From contig NZ_JARJBB010000010.1 in NCBI RefSeq assembly GCF_029269835.1, positions 170,123-234,122 on the forward strand: a stretch of DNA of 64,000 nucleotides. Reading direction: 5' to 3'. The notes beneath the pieces were generated by a model. The model ran no database searches. It saw only the letters and a program-made list of their open reading frames with translations, and had not been told where the DNA came from. Position 1 is the first letter of the stretch. Each line of letters starts with the position of its first letter. A program made the translations under genes and the position numbers. Source of the stretch: Streptomyces tropicalis. Lineage in GTDB: Bacteria; Actinomycetota; Actinomycetes; Streptomycetales; Streptomycetaceae. Of the stretch, positions 34,498-44,162 are shown piece after piece.

Positions 34498-35472
34498 ATG
34501 CCTGCAGTGACCGTCGAGAACCCGTTGACGCTGCCCCGCGTGACCGCCCCGGCCGACGCCGTGGCCCGCCCCGTGCTCACCGTGACGACCGCGCCGAGCG
34601 GGTTCGAGGGCGAGGGGTTCCCGGTGCGCCGGGCCTTCGCCGGGATCAACTACCGCCACCTCGACCCGTTCATCATGATGGACCAGATGGGCGAGGTGGA
34701 CTACGCGCCCGGCGAGCCCAAGGGCACCCCCTGGCACCCGCACCGCGGCTTCGAGACCGTCACCTACATCATCGACGGCGTCTTCGACCACCAGGACAGC
34801 AACGGCGGGGGCGGCACGATCACCAACGGCGACACCCAGTGGATGACGGCCGGGGCCGGCCTGCTCCACATCGAGGCGCCGCCGGAGTCCCTGGTCGTGT
34901 CCGGCGGGCTCTTCCACGGCCTCCAGCTCTGGGTGAACCTGCCGGCCAGGGACAAGATGATGCCGCCGCGCTACCAGGACATCCGCGGCGGCAGCGTGCA
35001 GCTGCTCACCTCCGCCGACGGGGGCGCGCTGCTGCGCGTCATCGCGGGCGACCTGGACGGCCACGCCGGCCCCGGCGTCACCCACACCCCGATCGCCATG
35101 GTCCACGCGACGCTCGCCCCGGGTGCCGAGATCACCCTTCCGTGGCGCGAGGACTTCAACGGGCTGGCATACGTGCTCGCGGGCCGCGGTTCCGTGGGCG
35201 CCGAGCGCCGCCCGGTGCGGCTCGGCCAGACCGCCGTCTTCGGCGAGGGCTCCTCGCTGACCGTCCGCGCGGACGAGCAGCAGGACTCCCACACCCCGGA
35301 TCTGGAGGTCGTCCTCCTCGGCGGCCGGCCGATCCGCGAACCGATGGCGCACTACGGCCCGTTCGTCATGAACACCCGCGACGAGCTCCAGCAGGCCTTC
35401 GAGGACTTCCAGAAGGGCCGTCTGGGCACGATCCCGGCCGTGCACGGGATGACGGAGAGCGGCATCCGGTGA
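34498..35472 (+). CDS. pirin family protein
   Basis: The 324-residue bicupin matches pirin: the N-terminal cupin has TPWHPHRGFETVTYIIDG with the metal histidines H80 and H82, then GDTQWMTAGAGLLHIEAPPE with further ligands, and the C-terminal cupin contains YVLAGRGSVGAERRPVRLGQ. Bacterial pirins act as redox-sensitive regulators or as quercetinases. The ATG at 34498 is set by the AAGGAGG site eight bases upstream. The gene is alone between two terminators. Confidence 0.92.
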   Translation: MPAVTVENPLTLPRVTAPADAVARPVLTVTTAPSGFEGEGFPVRRAFAGINYRHLDPFIMMDQMGEVDYAPGEPKGTPWHPHRGFETVTYIIDGVFDHQDSNGGGGTITNGDTQWMTAGAGLLHIEAPPESLVVSGGLFHGLQLWVNLPARDKMMPPRYQDIRGGSVQLLTSADGGALLRVIAGDLDGHAGPGVTHTPIAMVHATLAPGAEITLPWREDFNGLAYVLAGRGSVGAERRPVRLGQTAVFGEGSSLTVRADEQQDSHTPDLEVVLLGGRPIREPMAHYGPFVMNTRDELQQAFEDFQKGRLGTIPAVHGMTESGIR

Positions 35473-35489
35473 CGACACGGCACTGATCC

Positions 35490-35529
35490 GGGGTGGGCCC
35501 CCGTCCGGTGACGGACGGGGGCCCACCCC
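35490..35529 (+). terminator. terminator of the pirin gene
   Basis: A perfect 17-bp inverted repeat (35490-35506 and 35513-35529) with a 6-base loop follows 17 bases after the stop. Confidence 0.78.
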
Positions 35530-35680
35530 CGTTCGTGCGTCCGGGTGCCGAGGGAGTGTCCGGACGCCGGTGGCTCATGTGGTGGACGGGAGCAACGGGG
35601 CGGGTCCCGTGTGCGTCCTTACCGGTGCCTCTGATCAAGGGGACCGTACCAACCACCGCGTGAGACAAGGGACTTCTTTC

Positions 35681-36154
35681 ATGATGATGACCTCTGCCAG
35701 GCGCCTGGCGCAGGCCGCCGTGGTGGCCGCTGCCGCTCTCGGGCTGGCCGCGTGCGGTACCTCGTCGCGCTCGTACAACGTCTCCGGGGCTCCCGGCGGC
35801 GACGCGCCCGCCTGCACGAGTGTGACGAAGAAGGCGCCGCAGAAGGTGGCGGGCCACGACCGCACCGACTCGGACCAGAAGGGCACGGCGGTCTGGGGGG
35901 ACGGCGACGTGATCCTGCGGTGCGGGAACATCTCCGAGCCGAGCGCGAAGAAGTCGTGCTTCACGGCCGGCGGGGTGCCCTGGCTGGTCAACGAGGAGAA
36001 GACCAAGGGCAAGGTGAAGACGGTGGTGTCCTACGGGTACAGCCCGGCGGTGGACATCACGGTCTCCGAGCGGGTCTCCGACAAGGACGCGGTCCTCCGC
36101 CGGCTGGCCCCCGCGCTCGGTGGCCTTTCCCACGACAAGGGCCGGACGTGCTGA
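35681..36154 (+). CDS. lipoprotein of unknown function (DUF3515-like)
   Basis: The 157-residue protein has a lipoprotein signal peptide (SARRLAQAAVVAAAALGLAAC) with lipobox LAAC near residue 25. The mature part carries four more cysteines, including CTSVTKKAPQKVAGH and VILRCGN; the WGDGDVILRCG stretch resembles the DUF3515 family of actinobacterial membrane-associated proteins. It should be anchored to the outer face of the membrane. The ATG at 35681 starts a run MMMTSARR, and either of the next two ATGs could also be used. A textbook terminator follows. Confidence 0.65.
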   Translation: MMMTSARRLAQAAVVAAAALGLAACGTSSRSYNVSGAPGGDAPACTSVTKKAPQKVAGHDRTDSDQKGTAVWGDGDVILRCGNISEPSAKKSCFTAGGVPWLVNEEKTKGKVKTVVSYGYSPAVDITVSERVSDKDAVLRRLAPALGGLSHDKGRTC

Positions 36155-36554
36155 ACGGGGCGTAGGGCCTCTCACCCGGCAGGACCGAAAGGCCGGTCGG
36201 GCCCTCCCGGAGCCGGGCGGATTTCCTCCGAGAATTCCTCGGAGGAAATCCGCCCGGCTTTTTTTGCCGAAGTGCCCTCCGGTGCCATGCCCGGGAGGGC
36301 GACGCCCGAAGGTGCGATTGCGCGGGGTGTGCGATTGTGGTCCGTTGTCCGAATTGACGCAGGATATTCCGGGTTTCCGAGGTGAAATCATCCGTGTGAG
36401 CCAGGTCACGTGCCCTCGGAGGCTTTTTCGAGTTGTGCCGCCGTCGACGGGTGGCGTAGAAACCGTGGCGTGTTCGCGGCGGGTTCCTTCGGTGGAGGCC
36501 GTCACGGGCAGAAAAGGAAAAGCGATTTCCGCTTTCACAACGGGGAGGAATTTC
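36155..36554. other. 400-base non-coding region with a strong terminator and an AT-rich promoter zone
   Basis: The first part holds the terminator at 36211-36265. The rest (about 36280-36554) is AT-rich for this genome and should contain the promoter of the secreted-protein gene at 36555. It has several short A/T runs near 36340-36400 and 36510-36550. No small gene is supported. Confidence 0.5.
36211..36265 (+). terminator. textbook Rho-independent terminator
   Basis: A perfect 22-bp stem (36211-36232 with 36238-36259) around AATTC is followed by seven T residues. Such a canonical terminator with a T-run is unusual in this genome. It separates the core genes from the accessory block. Confidence 0.93.
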
Positions 36555-37058
36555 ATGCGCAAGACCCTGTCGCGTCTGGCCTCCGGCGGCGCCGCTGCGG
36601 CTGCCGCCGGTGCGCTGCTGCTCGCGGCCGCGCCCGCCCACGCCACCAGCGCCTCCAACAGCTGGGGCATCCCGGGCGGCCACAAGATGCAGGTCAACGC
36701 CTGGCACTGCGGCTCCTACTTCAGCGCCTGCGACTGGAAGGCGTCGACCAAGCTCTACAAGGGCAAGGGCCACGACAAGGCCCAGTGGGTGCAGAACCGC
36801 GCCATTCTGGCGGCCCACGGCGTCAGCGTGTCCATCAAGATCTCCAAGAACCCCGAGGCGACGCTGAAGATGACCAGCAAGTCTCAGGGTGAGGTCCGCT
36901 GGAAGAACTACGGCCACAACAAGTGGATCTCGGACACCTACGGCCAGATGAAGCCCAGCAAGCTGACCGTCTACGTCTCCACCAAGTCGTGCGGTTCGGC
37001 GCAGATCTCCAGCCGGATCAAGTTCACCGAGAAGTGCGTCACCGCCGGCGCCTCCTGA
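36555..37058 (+). CDS. small secreted protein with four cysteines, unknown function
   Basis: The 167-residue precursor has a classic signal peptide (MRKTLSRLASGG, then AAAAAAGALLLAAAPAHA, cleavage near residue 32). The mature 135 residues are Lys/Ser/Trp-rich and basic, with two pairs of cysteines (in WHCGS/SACDW and SCGS/KCVT), consistent with two disulfides. I do not recognise the family. It sits 84 bases before a lipoprotein-ABC-permease-lipoprotein operon and has a strong GGGGAGGAA ribosome site. By layout it could be the exported product of that operon, as in lactococcin-972-type clusters, but its sequence is not recognisably lactococcin. An enzyme inhibitor or coat protein is equally possible. 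Confidence 0.72.
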   Translation: MRKTLSRLASGGAAAAAAGALLLAAAPAHATSASNSWGIPGGHKMQVNAWHCGSYFSACDWKASTKLYKGKGHDKAQWVQNRAILAAHGVSVSIKISKNPEATLKMTSKSQGEVRWKNYGHNKWISDTYGQMKPSKLTVYVSTKSCGSAQISSRIKFTEKCVTAGAS

Positions 37059-37142
37059 CCGGCTGCTGAGCAGCGCTTCAGCTGAACTCCGTGGCCCCCG
37101 CCCCCGTGGGGGGGGCCACGCCACATCACGGGGGAAACGAGC

Positions 37143-38792
37143 ATGTCCGACAGCAAGGGCAGGAAGCCGGCCGGGGCGTGGCGGGCCGTGGGCGCCTGGG
37201 CCTGCGCCCTGGTGCTGGCCTCCGGCTGCACCGCGCACGAGGGCCGGGGCGCCCCGCGCGACCCCGCCGCCTTCGGGACCCTGGTCAGCCAGGCCAACGG
37301 TCTCTACTACCACCCGTTCCTGCGCGAGGAGCCCGGCAGCACCGAGGCCCAGTCCTACGCGCTGCGCACCCTCGCCGAGACCGGCGGCGCCGGCCGGATC
37401 ACCGCAGCGCCGCAGCGGGCCGCCGCCCTGCGCGCGGACGCGCTCAAGGCCTCCGCACTGTGGGGCCGCTACTGGCTGGTCCCGCTGCGTGACGCGGGCC
37501 TCGCCGGGGTGCTCGGCCGGCCGGACGCGGCCCGGGTCGAGAAGCTGCGCACGCCGGGCGGCTGGTACGAGGACCCCGCGGTCGGCGGCGGCGACGGTGC
37601 CCGGCTGAGCGCCACCTGGGCCGCCCTGGAGGTCCGGTCGGCGACCGGAACCCTGAAGGAGCTGCCCGGGGACCACCGGCGGGCCACCGTCCGCTGGCTC
37701 ACGGCCCGGGCACGCCCGGGGACGTCGCTGGACCGGGCCGCCGCGCTCGCCCGCTGCCTGCACCTGCTCGGCACACCCGTGCCGTCCGCGCTCAGCGCGC
37801 TGCCCGCCCCGGACGCCTCCGGCTTCGCCCGCAGCTCCGGCGGGGCACGCGCCCAACTCCTGGACGACACCTACGACTACGTGCTGGTGCAGCAGTCGGC
37901 GGGCCGGACCCCGCGGGTCGACCGCGCCGTGTGGCAGCAGGTGCTCGCCCACGACGCCGGCAGCCTCGACTACGACCAGCTCTACGGCGTCGTCCACGTC
38001 CTGCGCGCCACCGGCAGCCCCGCCGGCGCCTTCGGCGCGGTCAGACGGCGCCTGGAGCAGGCCCGGCTGGAGGACGGCACGGTGCGCGACCCGTCCGCCT
38101 ACCTCGGCACGACGGACGCCTCGCTCTTCGTGCAGCAGCTGGTGAAACTCGGCGGCCGGGACACCCGGGACCCGCGGCTGCTGGCCGCCGCCGAGCGGCA
38201 GGCCCGGGCGGCCGACGGGCCCCGCGACGGCGCCTCCCTGCTGGGCCTGGCCGCGCTGCGGCATTCCGCCGGCGGCCCGGTCACCCCGCAGGAGGCCGCC
38301 CTGTGCACCGACCCGCGCACCGTCCCGGCCGTGGTGAACGGCGACAACGCCCCCGACTGGGCCCGGATGGCCGAGGTCTGCGCACAGGCCGGGACGCCGG
38401 TGCCGCCGCCGCGGATCACCCGCTGGAGCGTCGGCACCCTGGAGGACGCGCAGGCCGCCGCCCTCCTGGTGACCGGCCTGCACACCGCCGGGCACGCGGA
38501 GAACGTCCCGGCCTGGCTGACGGCGGGCGTGCTGCGCCCGTGGGCCGAGCAGCCCGGCGCGCAGGCCAGCGTCTACGACCAGGCCGTGATCGTACGGGCG
38601 TGGATGCTGCTCGGCGGCAGGCCGAGCGGGCCGCTGGTGGAGCGGCTGGCCCGGACGTTCGCCGCGCACCGGGGCTGCCCGGGACTGCCCGGGCTGTACC
38701 GGCCCGACGGGGAACCGGGGTGCGACCTGAAGACCAGTGTGGCCGTGCGGGAGCTGGACCGGGACCTGCACGGACGGCTCGGTGCCCGGTGA
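37143..38792 (+). CDS. large predicted lipoprotein, alpha-helical, first gene of the ABC operon
   Basis: The 549-residue protein has an N-terminal lipoprotein signal (AVGAWACALVLASGC, lipobox ASGC near residue 29). The remainder is Ala/Leu/Arg-rich with repeated helical segments (EAQSYALRTLAETGGAGRIT, ARLSATWAALEVRSATGTLK, LDDTYDYVLVQQSAG, YDQLYGVVHVLRATGSPAGA) that read like an alpha/alpha-toroid or HEAT-type solenoid. No catalytic motif is visible. Its stop overlaps an ATG of the ATPase frame (TGATG at 38790), so it is transcribed with the exporter. It may be the extracytoplasmic partner or an immunity protein; this is inference. Confidence 0.68.
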   Translation: MSDSKGRKPAGAWRAVGAWACALVLASGCTAHEGRGAPRDPAAFGTLVSQANGLYYHPFLREEPGSTEAQSYALRTLAETGGAGRITAAPQRAAALRADALKASALWGRYWLVPLRDAGLAGVLGRPDAARVEKLRTPGGWYEDPAVGGGDGARLSATWAALEVRSATGTLKELPGDHRRATVRWLTARARPGTSLDRAAALARCLHLLGTPVPSALSALPAPDASGFARSSGGARAQLLDDTYDYVLVQQSAGRTPRVDRAVWQQVLAHDAGSLDYDQLYGVVHVLRATGSPAGAFGAVRRRLEQARLEDGTVRDPSAYLGTTDASLFVQQLVKLGGRDTRDPRLLAAAERQARAADGPRDGASLLGLAALRHSAGGPVTPQEAALCTDPRTVPAVVNGDNAPDWARMAEVCAQAGTPVPPPRITRWSVGTLEDAQAAALLVTGLHTAGHAENVPAWLTAGVLRPWAEQPGAQASVYDQAVIVRAWMLLGGRPSGPLVERLARTFAAHRGCPGLPGLYRPDGEPGCDLKTSVAVRELDRDLHGRLGAR

Positions 38793-38818
38793 TGGCCGGG
38801 CACCGTGGAGAACGGAAA

Positions 38819-39540
<722 letters not shown>

Positions 39541-39544
<4 letters not shown>

Positions 39545-40758
39545 ACGTGTTCCGTCTGGCACTGCTGAACGTGCTGGCGCTGCGCCGCCGCCTGGTCGGC
39601 CTGGTCGTCCTGGTGGCGGTCGCGGGGGCCGTGTGCCTGAGCGCCCTGGGGATCGCCGCCCGAGCCGAGGGCTCGACCACGAGCCAGGTCGGGGAGTCGG
39701 TCGGGAACCGGTCGGTGACGGTGGACTCGCCGCAGGACCGCCCGGACCTGGCCCAGCTGACCCGGGGGGCGGAGGCGCGGATGGCGCGGATCCCCCACGT
39801 CCGGTCGGTGCAGCACCGCCTCCAGGTGTCCATGCCGGTCCGCGACAACCCCGAGGGCGCCGACCTGCTGTACGCGACGACCGTGCGCGCGGCGCTCGCG
39901 CCCCCGGTGGTCAGGGCCGTGCGCAAGAACCTGTTCCCGCTGCGCAAGGGGGAGGTCGTCTTCCCGGCCTCCACCCACGGGGTGGACCTCGGCGCGATGG
40001 TGGGCAGGACGGTGACCGTCGACGCGCACCGGTTCGTGCGCCCGGGCGTCGGGGACACCGTCAGCGACCGGGTGCGGGTGGTGGGCACCTACGACCCGAG
40101 CTGGCAGATCGAGGGACCCGACGCCGCCTACGCGGACGACGCGAGCGTGGTGAGGTGGGCGGCCGCGGCCGCCGGGAAGAGCCCCGCCGAGTACCTGCGC
40201 ACCTCGGGCTGGGACCAGCTGACGCTGGTCGCCGACAGCTCCGCCCATGTGCCGGGGGTGCTCGGGGCGGTGCAGCGGATGGACTATCCGGCCGTCACCC
40301 TGCAACAGCAGCTCCGGGCCCTGCCGGGCGTGCTGGAGCTGGTGAAGGTGACCGGGAGGGTGCTGCTCGGCGTGCTCGGGCTGCTGGCGTTCACCGGTGC
40401 CGTCACGGTCACCGGCGCGCTGGCCCGCCAGCGCGCCCAGGAGGTCGGCATCCTCAAGGCCGTCGGGTACCGGTCGCGCACGGTGCTCGGGCTGCTGGTG
40501 GCCGAGATGGCCGTGGCGGGCGCGGCCGCCGCCCTCCTCGGGGTGGTGCTGGCGGTCGGCGTCACGGCGGCCGCGGCGGCCGGGCTGCGCGGCGTCGGCG
40601 ACGTGGCCCCGTACGTGCCCGACGCCGTGCCGCTGCCCCCGCTCCCGGCCGTGGCACTGCTCGCGCTGCTGACCGTGGCCGTCGTCGGGGCCGGCGCCGT
40701 GCTGCCCGCCCGCCGCGCCGCCCGCATGTCCCCCACCGACGCCATGAAGGACTGGTGA
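39541..40758 (+). CDS. FtsX-like (MacB-type) ABC permease
   Basis: The 405-residue permease has one N-terminal helix (VVLVAVAGAVCLSALGIAA), an extracellular domain of about 230 residues (about 35-265) and three C-terminal helices near 272-293, 318-345 and 365-390 with RQRAQEVGILKAVGYRSRTV between them, the hallmark of FtsX-type transporters. This class transmits force across the membrane or exports peptides rather than importing solutes. The GTG start overlaps the ATPase stop, and the next lipoprotein starts five bases after its own stop. Only one permease gene is present, so a homodimer is likely. Confidence 0.88.
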
Positions 40759-40763
40759 CCCCG

Positions 40764-41819
40764 ATGAAGTTCCGCTCCGCCGCCTGCGCGGCGCTCGCCG
40801 TCTGCTCCGTCGCCCTGACCGGCTGCTCCGGGTCGGACGGGGTGAGCCTCGGGCACGACTGGAAGGGATCGGAGACGTTCGTGACGGCGAACGTGTCCGG
40901 GCACACGGTGGTGGTCGGCATCGACCCGGCCGCGCGCCACGCCCAGTCGCTCGCCGTGGTGCCGTCGGAGGACGGCGACGACGACGTACTCGCCCCGCAG
41001 CTCGTGCAGTTCGCGGACGGACGGTGGATGCTCACCACCCCGCGCAAGGGGAACCGTCCGGACCGCTTCTTCGAGGTGGACCCCGCGGCGGGGAGGCTGG
41101 AGGAGAAGGCGCACGGCACCGACCGGCTCCGGCAGCTCGCGCCCGGCAGCCGGCTCGTGGCCGCGGTGTACGGGGTCTCGAGCGGCGGGGGCGGCGCGCA
41201 GACCGCGACGGCCGGCGGGGACTCGACCAGCGTGCTGGTGCACGACGCGGCCACCTGGCGGACGGTGCGGGAGGCCAGGGCGCCCGGCGCCGTGGCGCTG
41301 GCCGCCTCCGACCCGGGCTCCGACACGCTGTGCGTGACCTCGGGGGAGGGCGCGGACGCGAGGGCGAGCGTCGTCGACCTGGGCACCGGCAGGGTGACGG
41401 CCGCCGGGACGGCGGGCGGGGTGCAGGTGCAGCAACTGGCCTGCCCCGGCGGGAAGCCGGTCCTGGTCGGCACCCCCGCCGCGCCGGGGCGGACGGCCCG
41501 CGCGACGCTCACCCGCCGGCGGGCGGGGGCGGCCACGGTGGTGACCGTGGACGGCGGCCGGGTCGACGCCGCCGAGGCGTCCGGGAATACCCTCGTGGCG
41601 GCCGTCAACACCGGCGACGACACCGATCTCGTCGCTTACGACACCGCCGCGGGACGGGAGGTGCACCGGGTGCACATCAGGGGCATGGACAACTCCCTGC
41701 TGCTGCGGCACACGCGCTCGGGGTGGCTGCTGGTGTCCGACGACACGGCCACGGTCGTGGACCTGGACCGGGGCACCGCGCGGACCTTCGGCCTGCCGGG
41801 CACGCTCACCAGCTTCTGA
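40764..41819 (+). CDS. beta-propeller-like lipoprotein, last gene of the ABC operon
   Basis: The 351-residue product has a lipoprotein signal (KFRSAACAALAVCSVALTGC, lipobox LTGC at about 18-21). The mature part is beta-rich with repeating turns such as VVVGIDPAARHAQSLAVVPS, TSVLVHDAATWRTVREARAP, ASVVDLGTGRVTAAGTAGGV and LVAYDTAAGREVHRVHIRGM, the spacing of a WD/YVTN-like propeller. No enzymatic motif is seen. Being coupled to the exporter genes, it probably works on the outer face of the membrane with the FtsX-type permease. An ATG at 40764 with the previous stop five bases upstream is the natural start. Confidence 0.72.
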   Translation: MKFRSAACAALAVCSVALTGCSGSDGVSLGHDWKGSETFVTANVSGHTVVVGIDPAARHAQSLAVVPSEDGDDDVLAPQLVQFADGRWMLTTPRKGNRPDRFFEVDPAAGRLEEKAHGTDRLRQLAPGSRLVAAVYGVSSGGGGAQTATAGGDSTSVLVHDAATWRTVREARAPGAVALAASDPGSDTLCVTSGEGADARASVVDLGTGRVTAAGTAGGVQVQQLACPGGKPVLVGTPAAPGRTARATLTRRRAGAATVVTVDGGRVDAAEASGNTLVAAVNTGDDTDLVAYDTAAGREVHRVHIRGMDNSLLLRHTRSGWLLVSDDTATVVDLDRGTARTFGLPGTLTSF

Positions 41820-42148
41820 CGGCGCATGGCACCTTCGGGCAGGGCCCCACTCACCACGATCGCCCCGCCGGCCTGGTCTTTCGTCGCGGTCGGGGCCGAT
41901 CCGGAGCCGTGGGGTCCGGTGGGACGGGCGAAGACGCCCGAATGCATTGATACCGTGCCGTACAGGTACGGGGCGAGGGCCCGCCGGCCCGGGCGGTGAC
42001 GAACTCCGCCGGGGAGCGGCGCAGTTGGCCCGTCGCGTACCGCCGTCGTACGGGGCGGGCCGGACCTGCGGGAGCAGGGTGCCGGACCCCGGGGCGAGTC
42101 GCCCGCCCCCGTACGCACCACACCGACGTCATGTCAGGAGAGGAACCC
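41820..42148. other. intergenic region before the I36-like secreted protein gene
   Basis: This 329-base stretch has no supported gene. An AT-rich patch around 41940-41965 (GAATGCATTGATACCG) may be a promoter for the gene at 42149. No terminator hairpin of note was seen after 41819. Confidence 0.4.
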
Positions 42149-42577
42149 ATGCTGGGAACGGTGTCTCACTCCGCTGGAGCGACCGGGTACAGGGGCGGTC
42201 TGCGTGCGGCCGCCGCCACGGCCGCGGCCGGTGCGCTGCTGGCCCTCGTCCCGGCCGCGGCCGCGCAGGCGGATCCGGGGCCGGCCGCCGCGTCGCGGCC
42301 CTGTGCGAGCGGGTGGATGTGCATGTGGGACCAGCCGCACTACACGCACCGCAAGTACTGGGACCAGATGCGGCCCATCGGGACGCGGGAGAAGTGCGGC
42401 AACGAGGGCTGGTGGCCGCGCTGGAGCGACGACCTGCAGCGCTCGGCGTGGAACCGCACCTCGAAGACGTGGTACGGCCTCGACCGGCGCAACAGGGCGA
42501 AGGTGACCGTGAAGAAGGGCGCCAAGGTGCCGTCCATCGGCGTCTACAAGTCGGTCACCCACTGGTGCTGGAAGTAG
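42149..42577 (+). CDS. secreted peptidase-inhibitor I36-like small protein
   Basis: The 142-residue precursor has a signal peptide (hydrophobic AAAATAAAGALLALVPAAAA, cleavage AQA near 42) and a compact mature domain with CASGWMCMWDQPHYTHRKYW, the C-x4-C-x-W pattern of Streptomyces metalloproteinase-inhibitor-like (I36, crystallin-like) proteins, plus two further cysteines (EKCGNEGWW and HWCWK). The family includes SMPI, but many members are uncharacterised extracellular proteins. The ATG at 42149 follows AGGAGAGG. It lies between the ABC operon and a small LuxR gene. Confidence 0.72.
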   Translation: MLGTVSHSAGATGYRGGLRAAAATAAAGALLALVPAAAAQADPGPAAASRPCASGWMCMWDQPHYTHRKYWDQMRPIGTREKCGNEGWWPRWSDDLQRSAWNRTSKTWYGLDRRNRAKVTVKKGAKVPSIGVYKSVTHWCWK

Positions 42578-42618
42578 CCGCGTCACGGCCTGACGGCCGG
42601 TGACCGGCCGGACTTCAC

Positions 42619-42649
42619 GGGCCCCGCCAGCCCCCGGCAGGCGGGGCCC
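42619..42649. terminator. bidirectional terminator between the I36-like gene and luxR-type gene
   Basis: GGGCCCCGCC (42619-42628) and GGCGGGGCCC (42640-42649) form a 10-bp stem between convergent genes. Confidence 0.65.
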
Positions 42650-42657
42650 TCGGCCTG

Positions 42658-42978
42658 TCAGGAGGAGGAGCGGGCCAGGCGCGGGTGGTGCGCGTAGGAG
42701 TAGAGCGCGGCCTCGGTGCGGCTGCTCACCTTGATCTTGGCCATGAGGTTGGTCAGATGGGCCTTGACGGTGCGTTCGGCGATGCCGAGGCGGCGGCTGA
42801 TCTCACGGTTGCCCGCGGCGTGGCCGAGGAGGGTCAGGACCTGGCGTTCGCGGCAGGTGAGCGTGGCGATGGCCTGGGGGTCTCCCGGCGTGGGGGGACG
42901 CTCCGCAGGGCGGGCGAAACCTCGGTGTATGTCCGTCTTCGTACTAATGGCGGCAGTGTGAGACAAAGCAGTAGTCAC
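42658..42978 (-). CDS. small LuxR-type HTH regulator
   Basis: The C-terminal part is a clear LuxR/GerE helix-turn-helix: LTCRERQVLTLLGHAAGNRE, then ISRRLGIAERTVKAHLTNLM, ending AKIKVSSRTEAALYSYAHHP. From the GTG at 42978 the protein has 106 residues and no receiver or sensor domain. The open frame extends to a TTG at 43119, but that would cross an inverted repeat (42965-43007) that looks like a control site. The start is uncertain. Stand-alone LuxR proteins of this size are frequent in streptomycetes and may control the flanking secreted-protein genes. Confidence 0.75.
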   Translation of the reverse strand: MTTALSHTAAISTKTDIHRGFARPAERPPTPGDPQAIATLTCRERQVLTLLGHAAGNREISRRLGIAERTVKAHLTNLMAKIKVSSRTEAALYSYAHHPRLARSSS

Positions 42979-43007
42979 TTCCCCGTTGATTGTTCGCTGA
43001 CTGCTTT
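42965..43007. promoter_or_regulatory. inverted repeat at the luxR-type gene start
   Basis: AAAGCAGT (42965-42972) and ACTGCTTT (43000-43007) are exact complements 27 bases apart in an AT-rich zone. This could be an autoregulatory operator. Confidence 0.4.
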
Positions 43008-43406
43008 GGCCGGATGCCCCCGTTCGTTCCCTTCCGTGCGGCGTGGCGGTCGGGGGTTCGGCGCTGGTCCGTGCGGCGGCGCCGTGGTCCCGGTCGGTCC
43101 GACCGAAGGCGTCGCACAAGCGTTCACCCTACAGGCCGCCGAATTGCCGTAGTGCTGTGTAACTGCCTTTGTTACGTGGCCTGTTGGGCCTCTCGGCGGG
43201 TGCGCTCAGGGCGTCTCCGGGAGAGCAGGGGCCAGTAAACGATCCTCCAAACGTCCACGTAAAGAGAATTTGGGAAAAATTGAGGTCGCCACACCGTGCA
43301 ATGTCTGGCGGGATCATGCCCAAACGGTCAATACCGGAACGCTTTCCGGGCCCATAAAGTGCAGTTGACCACGACCGTCCGACAGGAAAACGAAAAAGGG
43401 GATGTC
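42979..43406. other. 428-base divergent intergenic region
   Basis: Lies between the LuxR-type gene and the secreted-protein gene at 43407. It includes the right half of the inverted repeat above and AT-rich stretches near 43140-43165 and 43255-43285 that suit promoters. A start for the LuxR-type gene further upstream (TTG at 43119) is possible. No RNA gene was recognised. Confidence 0.4.
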
Positions 43407-44135
43407 ATGCGCAACGGGGGCACGATCACCAGGTTCGGGACCGCCGCGGCGGCCGGTGCGGCGGCGGCCGCCCTGCTGTCCGGCACGGCGGTGGCCGCGG
43501 ACGCGGTCACGGCGCAGCCGGCCGCCCACGCCGGACAGGCCGCGGCGAGCCGGCTGACCGTCGGCGGCTACACCGCGTGGCTGAAGGCGCAGCGGACGCC
43601 GGAGGCCACGAAGACGCTCAAGGCGTTCACCGCGCTGCCGCGGCTGCGGCAGGTGCAGTTCGTGACGTTCCTCCAGGACCGCGGCGCCCTCCGGGCGCTG
43701 GCGGCCGACCTGAAGGGCGGCATGTCCGGGCTGCACACCGTGCGCCACTACAACCCGGCCGTCTCGATCGTCAACGACGTGCGGGTGACCCGCTCCCAGG
43801 GCACGGCGCCCTCGGTCCGGGTCTCGTACACCGCCACCGAGCAGGTCTTCGGGATCCCGGTCACCAGTGAGCAGGTGTGGGTGACCTACGCCACCAAGGG
43901 CGGGAAGTACGACCGGCCCCTCAAGTCCGGCTCGCACGCGGTGAACACCAACGCGGCGATCCGCCTCGCCGGCCGTGACACCTCCCACTCGCTCCCCGCG
44001 GGCCCGGGGGCCAAGGTCATGGTCCGGTGGACCGCGACGCCGCGGGTGTCCTCCTTCGGCGCCGGGGTGGCCCAGGACCAGAGCATCCTGGCCGGCCCGC
44101 TGAACGTCTGGAAGGCGCAGCTGCGCAACCGCTGA
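43407..44135 (+). CDS. secreted protein of unknown function
   Basis: The 242-residue precursor begins MRNGGTITRFGTAAAAGAAA with a signal peptide ending VAA/ADA near residue 33. The mature part has a helical N-terminal region (YTAWLKAQRTPEATKTLKAF ... LPRLRQVQFVTFLQD) and a beta-rich C-terminal half (VRVSYTATEQVFGIPVTSEQ, VWVTYATKGGKY). It has no cysteines and no recognised domain. It shares the region with two other small exported proteins. A GGGGA site precedes the ATG at 43407. Confidence 0.7.
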   Translation: MRNGGTITRFGTAAAAGAAAAALLSGTAVAADAVTAQPAAHAGQAAASRLTVGGYTAWLKAQRTPEATKTLKAFTALPRLRQVQFVTFLQDRGALRALAADLKGGMSGLHTVRHYNPAVSIVNDVRVTRSQGTAPSVRVSYTATEQVFGIPVTSEQVWVTYATKGGKYDRPLKSGSHAVNTNAAIRLAGRDTSHSLPAGPGAKVMVRWTATPRVSSFGAGVAQDQSILAGPLNVWKAQLRNR

Positions 44136-44162
44136 CCCGCCGCGTCACCCGCCCGCGCCGCA

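Noticed and set aside
36555..37058. Lactococcin 972 family assignment for the secreted protein
   Set aside because: The layout fits, but the mature sequence is longer and lacks the recognisable lactococcin-972 pattern, so the family was not assigned.
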